This document shows, piece by piece, positions 57,302 through 64,000 of a DNA stretch of 64,000 nucleotides. Position numbers and translations under genes: made by a program. Position 1 is the stretch's first letter. Each line of letters opens with the position of its first letter. Location: contig OX411549.1 in the NCBI GenBank assembly GCA_948146395.1, positions 34,370,693 to 34,434,692 of the forward strand, written 5' to 3'. The DNA comes from Fragum whitleyi (lineage: Eukaryota; Mollusca; Bivalvia; Cardiida; Cardiidae). The notes below the pieces were generated by a model. It ran no database searches. It had not been told where the DNA came from and saw nothing but the letters and a program-made list of their open reading frames with translations.

Positions 57302-58469
57302 ATTCATATAGCACTTGCTGTATATCATGCACCTCAACGTGCTATGATAGATTGCTAATTAGAAATAATAAAGTGCTACAGTAAAAAGATAATAATTTCA
57401 CATGGAAGTACTTATACACGTCATTTCATTGATACGTGGTTTTCAAAAAAAAAAATGTATTACAGGCTTAAATTTATCATTTCGACTGTTAAGCTTGTTT
57501 TTGTTCATGATGTTATATCATTTCGATTAATTTTTTATGTTGATTCCATCTTTTCTGACTGTGCACCATCTGTCGATCCGCCCCGACGTCCGTCCGTACG
57601 TTAATTTATTGAGAATGCATTATCTCCTCTGAAAATGGACGGATTTGCATGAGACGTACATAAAATGTTGCTTGCCATTTGACCAAGAGCATATTATTAT
57701 CAATCTGCGATACTGTAATATGTAGCGAAAATAGTTGCCTATTTGCTTAATTTCTTCTTTACTCAACTCATACTAAAATTAATGACGGATTTGCATGGGA
57801 CTTCACACATATTCTAATCTATATGTAAAAGTCTTGTAATACAGGGCAGCAATGTGAAAGGGGGGCATCCATGTTTGAATGTTCCTTTTACAGCGAATAT
57901 TGTGACAATGTCTCTTTTCGTATATACCGATAAAAATACAAATAATTTACTGATTCATCATCGTACAAGAGAAATGAAGTGAATATTTTTCGAATCCAAG
58001 AAGGTATGAAACTAAATACCTAATCGTACTGTATGATTATGCGAAGTGAATTCATACATAAGTGTGACTAGTCCAGAAGTTTCATGCCTGCATGAATTCA
58101 ATGGATAATCTTTTTACACCTTTTGATTAAATATCACGAAGCAAAAATTGTAAAGTTTTCTCAATGGTGATACTTATTTCTTTTGGTATTACTTGAGCGA
58201 AAGCTTTTAAAATAGTTGCTCAGTTAGAATTGGTTTCATTGTGGTATGCCAGTCATTTGCCATTCAGAATGCATTAATCTTGGTGTAAAGAACTTAATTT
58301 TAAATGGATTGAACGTAAATTGTGTCATAAAGTTAGAATGTCGTAGTCACGTAAAATCTCACGTAGCACTTAGCAAGAGTTCAGTCTCTCTGGGCCCAAG
58401 ATTAAAACTTAACTCAACTGAGAATGTTTTCAAATTCAACTTGAGATAACAGTCGTAAATCTGTTGAAA
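57302..58469. other. No gene; H-type scrap
   Basis: 57590-57900 carries CGACGTCCGTCCGTACG followed by two weak copies of ATGGACGGATTTGCATG-type sequence (57635, 57783), a decayed H-type element. ORF 58246-58449 is unassigned. Confidence 0.4.
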
Positions 58470-58625
58470 TACTAGTATAAATGTACGAATATATAATATA
58501 AAATTAAAATGTTATAAATAAAAATTTATTAACATTTACTTTTGTGTTCATACATTTGTTTAAACTCTAAATTTGAGACAATTCTCTGTTGAGCAAGAAA
58601 TCAATTTCAAAACCTCGGGCCCTGA
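58470..58625. mobile_element. M5 fragment
   Basis: AATGTTATAAATAAAAATTTATTAACATT hairpin-like centre and right end AAATCAATTTCAAAACCTCGGGCCCTGA. The left terminus is not seen. Confidence 0.45.
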
Positions 58626-58724
58626 ATATTCATTTTGACAACAAAATGTAGTGATAAAAAGGAAATATAATGACCCAAAGCGAAAATTAGAAATCATTTA
58701 TAAAGAGTCCAAAACGCAATTAAT

Positions 58725-59140
58725 ACAGTTAAAAACGTCGTGAATTTAACAAGGTGGAATTATTTTTTTTAATTAAATTGAATAAGTGCGTTGAGTAATA
58801 ATGAAATCAAAGGAAAGTAATACATCGTAAATTTCGTTCAATTTGGACGAAATTAATGATTTTGTATTATTTCCCTTTAAATACGTATTTTTTGTGTGTC
58901 TTTAAGGGCCAATCAGCCGCTTTTAAGTCAACACCACCTAACAAAATTGTGCAGTTATTTTATCAATTCGAATGAAATTTTGATTGTTCAGAACTTTTTC
59001 GAAGCGTTTTTGAACGACTTTGGAGCATATTTGAGTGAATTGAATTTTATATTTAACAATTTTTCAAAAAGATGTACCATTTTCCTAACCTATTACTTTT
59101 TCTGCAACACAACAACAAATTATTTGTCTTTGTTTAAAGC
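58725..59140. mobile_element. M3 MITE, copy 5 (opposite orientation)
   Basis: ACAGTTAAAAACGTCGTGAA at the left. Hairpin CGTAAATTTCGTTCAA/TTGGACGAAATTAATG between GGAAAGTAAT and ATTATTTCCC. Then GTTTTTGAACGACTTTGGAG. The right end is decayed; ORF 58896-59144 is a shadow. Confidence 0.7.
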
Positions 59141-59313
59141 TTAATCCAGTGGTGTTGGCTTAGTAAATATTTTTGAAGGGTCTCCTCTGAGTAGGGTAGC
59201 GCAGAATTGTTGTTTAATGAACGATTTAGGAACAGTATTCTTCTCTTGTCAAAAATATTGATGTGTATGCTATTAGTTTTCGTACATATTTTTTTCTAAT
59301 AGCCAACATATGA

Positions 59314-59477
59314 TTAAGGTAGTAGATCCGTAATATTTTCGCAATGTTTGGGAAGTAATGAACTTAAACAGTGTTAACCGGGGTTTCCTAATGATTTCCA
59401 TTAGGAAATTTTGGTCAACATTGTCAAAGTACATGAGTTCCGAAATGTTTCGGATCTATTACGGGTCCACTACCTTA
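59314..59477. mobile_element. M2 MITE, copy 5
   Basis: TTAAGGTAGTAGATCCGTAATA...CTATTACGGGTCCACTACCTTA with centre GGTTTCCTAATGATTTCCATTAGGAAA. Confidence 0.85.
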
Positions 59478-60165
59478 GATTATCATTTATTTAGATAATA
59501 GATAGGATGAAAAAACCGTTTTGATTTTCAATTCAAGATTATTAATTTAAAAATTCAGACAAAATTTTAAAGGGTATTAAGATTCCTCTCTTAGAAGTTA
59601 GACATACTATTTCGCCTTTATATAATTCTTTGACAAATAACAAAGTCAGAATTATTGTATTTTTTTTTTTTTTAATCTTTTTGTAAATATGAAATATTCA
59701 GTATAGTAAGATGAAACCGTCAACAGCTAAAATTTCAATCTCATGGGCAAGTGAAACTAAATATTTCTTCATTTATTGGCTACTGATCCCCATAATTCTT
59801 ACTTAATAAACCAAACAAGTTCTCTTAAAATACCTCTGGATAATTATTACGAGAAAAAAACATGGTGGGAAGGAGAGAAGTTGCTTGTCTAAGGCATTTT
59901 CGCAAACAGTCCCCATGTGTTCTATTTATTAAGTATATTGTCAAGCTGTAGTTGCGACGATATTGTACAATATGGTTGAACTATTCCATTAAATTGTGTG
60001 CAAGCCCTCTTTTTAGTTAGATTCAACATATAATGTACATTTTATAATGATCTGAATAAACATTTTATGATTTAATTTTCTAACGAATTTAAGGAAAATC
60101 GTTATATGATTTTAAAAGATATCTCAGAGAAGATATTTTGCCTATTCTGAAACAAAATACCTCGG
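59478..60165. other. No gene seen
   Basis: AT-rich with a T run at about 59660-59673. Nothing recognised. Confidence 0.5.
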
Positions 60166-60236
60166 TCAGCGACCAAAATCTCGTAACTACAGCTTGAATA
60201 AAGTTGTAGGTACGAGGTTTTGATCGTCGACCAACG
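60166..60236. mobile_element. M7 palindromic MITE, copy 4
   Basis: GCGACCAAAATCTCGTAACTACAGCTT and AAGTTGTAGGTACGAGGTTTTGATCGTCG form the arms, with two mismatches in the inner stem. Confidence 0.8.
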
Positions 60237-60803
60237 AAATAATACGGCTGGCAGGTCTGAGCACTTTGAACACGTGTGTTAGGTGTAAAAACAAATTAGC
60301 ACCTATTTAGCCCCGTATTTATTTGACGTTTCGAGATTTTAATCTGTTCGAATAAAATTCGGATGCTGATTGAGAAGATGCGATAAGCGGCGATAAAAAA
60401 ATAATTACAAATTTATGAAGAAAATGGGAATCTCCGTTACATATAAGTCACAACTAGAAAATTTCACATTTTTTAGTTCACATATTTGAAATTCTATAAT
60501 AAATGAAGATCTATGTCTGTAATCAAAAATTTTTAAAGCAATGAACTTGAACTATAATTCAAAGGCGATTGTTTCATAATCAAGATGCCATGTACATGAA
60601 CAAAGAGTTTTCATTGACCGATCTTAATGAATTATTTACATGTAGGGACACAATGAGAGCTGAAACAATCGCCTGTGCTATGATGTAGGAATTAAAAGTT
60701 TGAAGTGCAAGTGATTTCTGAATGTATGTGAATTAGATTTTGGTGCAGTAATTTCAAGTTGGCAGAGTTTTAGAAATTTCGAAGACGGGGGAATAGATAT
60801 CAA
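60237..60803. other. No gene seen
   Basis: Contains CAAAGGCGATTGTTTCA (60560) and its complement TGAAACAATCGCC (60660), a loose inverted pair about 100 bp apart, perhaps a further small MITE. Confidence 0.4.
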
Positions 60804-60934
60804 CCCTGTGTTGAGGATAACAAAACGGTACAAACTGTCTGGCAATTCTACCCCGTTTTGTACCTGCACCTGCGTGTAAAGCTGGGTAAAATAGTCAAAC
60901 AGTTTGCACCATTTTGTCATCCTGAATGCAGGAC
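60804..60934. mobile_element. M6 palindromic MITE, copy 5
   Basis: CCCTGTGTTGAGGATAACAAAACG and ATTTTGTCATCCTGAATGCAGG, inner pair ACCCCGTTTTGTACC/GTAAAGCTGGGTA. Overlapping opposite ORFs (60678-61091) reflect the palindrome. Confidence 0.8.
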
Positions 60935-61121
60935 AGAGTTCCATAATCTACAAGTCTACGTCTTCCTCTTCTTTATCAGCGATTTGTACTCGACGCACAA
61001 GATCATCGGATTGCGCAATATGATTAAATCAATTCTAATCTTGACATTTTTCTTCAGAACACTTTTTAAACAAAACGAATCCACTCGTTAATAGGTGAAT
61101 TTGTTTAGTAAATCATATAAG

Positions 61122-61556
61122 TACAGTTAACAGCATCGTCAAATTGACATTCATCTCGATCAAAACCATTCCAAATCACTCGCACTGCGCTCCATTCATT
61201 CATTCATTCATTCCAAAAACTCGCTCAAACCATTCAAAAACGCTCTAATCTCACCAAAAAGATAGAATCAACAACTTCATTTAAAATGAAAAGAAGTAGA
61301 AAAAATCGCGATTTCACTCAAATTATTGAAATTGTAAGTCTGATTTGTTCTTGGAGAGGAAGCTATTTATAGAGCGTGTGTGCATATTTTATTAAAGGGG
61401 GGGGGGGGTAATGAATATCGCTAATTTGTTCATCCTGAACAAAATTAAGTGGATTTGATACCTTCCCTTAACTTCACTCATAATTCGCTACTCACACTCA
61501 TTCAAGTTCATCCCAAAATTATTCACCTTGTCAATTTCAGATTGTTGCTAGCTGTA
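61122..61556. mobile_element. M3 MITE, copy 6
   Basis: TACAGTTAACAGCATCGTCAAATTGACA at the left, TTGTCAATTTCAGATTGTTG...CTGTA at the right. (ATTC)n near 61195. A run of 12 G (61397-61408) replaces the usual GGGAGG before TAATGAATATCG; hairpin TTGTTCATCCTGAACAA. Confidence 0.85.
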
Positions 61557-61629
61557 TATATATGTCGGTAAACTACCAAGATAACCTTTTGAAGCTGCTT
61601 TTGGGGTATTTTGGCAATCCAAGAAAAAA

Positions 61630-62036
61630 TATATTTAGATAATAATCGTTTGTTTCAGTCTAAGATTGATTTATATTTCACTGAGCAACAACAAAAGCTA
61701 TATTTTCACGAGAGGAGAAGCCACGAGTGAAAATATAGCTACTGTTGTTCACGAAGTTACTCGAGAAAACAAACGATTATTCTATTCTTTTTTTTAATGC
61801 AGCAATAAAACAAAATGTGAAAATTTTACTATAAATTTTGTTGAAGCGCGCCATTTTGCATGTAATTGCTGTGCAACTTACTTTGTGACGTGGTTCATTG
61901 GGCTCCGCTTAGATAACTTCAGATAGGGTGAAACGAACGATAGCGGGAAATAAGTATTTGATAATTTCACTGGTGAGGCGGTGAAATTATCATATGATAA
62001 TCTACCGTTATTCATTGATAATTCACCGAAAAGCAT
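61630..62036. mobile_element. M1 palindromic element, copy 3
   Basis: Outer arms AATAATCGTTTGTTTCAGTC and GAAAACAAACGATTATTC. Central hairpin AGCTATATTTTCACGAG/GTGAAAATATAGCT. The second half has GTGAAATTATCATATGATAA. The CRE positions are degenerate here (GTGACGTGG, AACTTCAG). Confidence 0.8.
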
Positions 62037-62760
62037 GGAAGATTTGATGGGAATGAAGGGTAAATGACACGAATGACAAACGTAAAATCGAGATTTGTAT
62101 TTAAAAAAAGATGATATTAATAATTATAACAACAACAAGCTTACACAATAAGGAATCTTGTATTTCTTCGCCGTCACATATCCAATTCATTGTTCATATT
62201 TCATTCTGTCATTTTCACTGTTCTTTTATCCGTTTTTCATTTATTTATATCTCGCACTATTTTGTTCATTTATGAATAAAAACCCACACACAGTAGCGCT
62301 TAGCCTTTATTACATTCCATGCCGCATTTATGCCATTTCTTTGGTTTGTTTCTTTGACTGTTTCACTACATGAAAACTTTTAATTTCTACATTCTACTTA
62401 CTTTTTCCATGTTTCGACCAACATTTGAAATCATTTTTTTTTTTCAAATACATACAAAGGGGAGAAAAAATAATAAAGATCGTAATATTAGCCATCTAAT
62501 TCAATATTTTCTTGTTTAAGATCTGCGAAAAATTTGAAATCCACCCTTAATTCTTAAGAACTAGACAAGAAATGTTGATTCCATTGTAAATCAATTGTTT
62601 TATTTCTTAAACTTTTTTATTCGAGTATATTTTATCAAGAGTGCAAGCGCTAATAGGTCGTTAGTGCCATTAAACTGCATATTCGCGTACAACCTTTTAA
62701 AACCGTATCTTCGAATTATCAAATTATCAAGGTTATTATATGTATGAATACAATCAACAT
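62037..62760. other. No gene seen
   Basis: AT-rich. The 71-codon ORF at 62158-62373 is Phe/Tyr/Ser-rich as expected from T-rich DNA and is not called. Confidence 0.45.
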
Positions 62761-62836
62761 GTTGATTTTCTTCCAAAACCCCGTAACTACAGCTTTAAAA
62801 AAGCTGTAGTTACGGGATTTTCGCAGAAAACCAACG
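62761..62836. mobile_element. M7 palindromic MITE, copy 5
   Basis: GTTGATTTTCTTCCAAAACCCCGTAACTACAGCTTT pairs with AAAGCTGTAGTTACGGG...GAAAACCAAC over nearly the whole length. This shows the full outer arms. Confidence 0.85.
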
Positions 62837-63463
62837 TTATGAATTAAATACATATACAGAATTTTTGAATTTAGAAAATGGATTGACTTGGAAAAAGTAA
62901 GTAGTCGAAAAAAGAAATAACGATAGACACTATTATTTAATAAAAGATACTATGAACACAATATTTTATCCACGTGTACGTTAATCATAACTTTTATTAT
63001 GGCGACAATTAATCTTTTAAATTAATAAATATTTTTTATGTCATATTTAGCACTCCGTTAGATTTATAAAATACGCCATTTTCAACAGACAATTCACTTG
63101 CACAATGTTTTCAGAACTTTAATTACATGTTATTTAAATGTCGTTTTAATCAATCCATACTTTTTGAAAAAATTGAAAAAGGGTCTATTACATTAAAATA
63201 TAAGCTTCATTTACTGATCTTTATGTTGATCTTTGATTAATATGAAAACGCGCAATGAGCCCAACACAATATTTTGATCAGTTTTTCATCCAATTCTCAA
63301 ATCATTATTTTTTCATAGAAAGGAAAGAATTTTAGTTAACATCTCGCAATCAAACGATACCCGTTCGAAATTTGTTCGTACTCAAAATCCTACAAAGTTT
63401 GGTTTAATTCTTTCACATCCCAAACCTTCAACAGGGAAATCCTACTACTATTTCTATTCTGGA
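62837..63463. other. No gene seen
   Basis: AT-rich, no recognised structure. The same holds for 63715-64000. Confidence 0.5.
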
Positions 63464-63714
63464 TCCGAGATTATAAAACCCTTTTCGTGCTCAACTGAGA
63501 CTTGTCTCATGATATAGAATTCAAATAAATGTATGTAAATAAAAGATAAAATTAATAAGTTGCTCTTTATAGCAGCTTAATATCATTATCTTTCTTGTTC
63601 ATACATTTACATAGCCTAAGTATAACAACAGAATTATGACTTGAATATCCAATTGAAAATTGAGAAAAACTTCTGTTTAGAATGAGAAAAGTTTTAGAAC
63701 CTTTTTGGCCCTGA
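63464..63714. mobile_element. M5 MITE, copy 4
   Basis: CCGAGATTATAAAACCCTTTTC at the left and AAAGTTTTAGAACCTTTTTGGCCCTGA at the right. Centre AAAGATAAAATTAATAAGTTGC pairs with TTAATATCATTATCTTT. Confidence 0.75.
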
Positions 63715-64000
63715 TACGTTTTATGCTCTTATAACAAATTCAGGCAAGTTTTATTGAGAAAATTCTAACTTTTGTCATTTTTGTTTTCAAAAAATGTTTA
63801 ATTCTTTTGGCCGAAAGTTGTATTGTTTATTTGATATATTGTAGTTATGATGGTTCCCGTTCATTCAAAAGAAAACTACGTTGTAAATCAGGACCTGCTG
63901 AAAACGATGCTGATATCTAGTTAAATAAAAATATAGTAAATGAATTATTGATTGAATAAACTTTGTTATCTGTGAAAACCACATAATAAGCCTATTTGTC

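Overview
The window looks like nuclear DNA of a marine mollusc, most likely a bivalve (inference). It is AT-rich and has almost no long open reading frames. It is packed with short palindromic transposons, tRNA-derived SINEs and minisatellite-bearing elements resembling the bivalve 'pearl'/HINE type (non-autonomous Helentron/Helitron-like). No prokaryotic gene organisation, rRNA, CRISPR array or intact transposase or reverse transcriptase was seen. Family names used here (H-A to H-E, M1 to M12, SINE-1, SINE-2) are labels for this window only.

The one host coding feature recognised with confidence is at the left end: an exon on the + strand (1118-1254) encoding the start of the PH-BEACH domain of a neurobeachin/LRBA-type protein, with a good GT donor. 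Its 5' part, with the adjoining intron 3' splice site, is tandemly copied seven times (444-1206) in steps of 102 or 117 bp. Both steps are multiples of three, so copies 2-7 form one open frame. Differences among these copies are almost all synonymous, while the outermost copy has replacements and a stop. This is the most interesting signal in the window. No downstream BEACH or WD40 exon was recognised, so the rest is a very long intron, intergenic DNA, or DNA next to a partial gene copy. CpG is clearly depleted from 1 to about 10 kb and about two to four times commoner beyond, which in molluscs often marks the edge of a methylated gene body.

Layout: 1-10 kb, the exon array, one copy each of M1, M2 and M3, an H-E element inserted in a 162-bp tandem repeat, a chimeric H-A/H-B element and a 65-bp minisatellite. 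10-26 kb, mostly unique CpG-richer DNA with scattered palindromic elements (M3-M6, M8), a 404-bp tandem duplication and several SINEs. 26-34 kb, elements H-C, H-A and H-D plus a minus-strand SINE. 34-46 kb, more palindromic elements, H-A copies, an orphan coding-like segment on the minus strand (41419-41613), and a Tc1/mariner-like element nested in M8. 46.5-49.6 kb, a 120-bp satellite of about 25 units. 49.6-64 kb, further copies of M1-M7, M9 and M11.

Many elements are nested (SINE in M3, SINE in M7, Tc1-like in M8, M2 in M9, H-E in a tandem repeat). These nestings give target-site duplications, empty-site comparisons and a relative order of insertion. Coordinates of element ends are read by eye from inverted repeats and copy-to-copy comparison, and may be off by a few bases, or by tens for degenerate copies.
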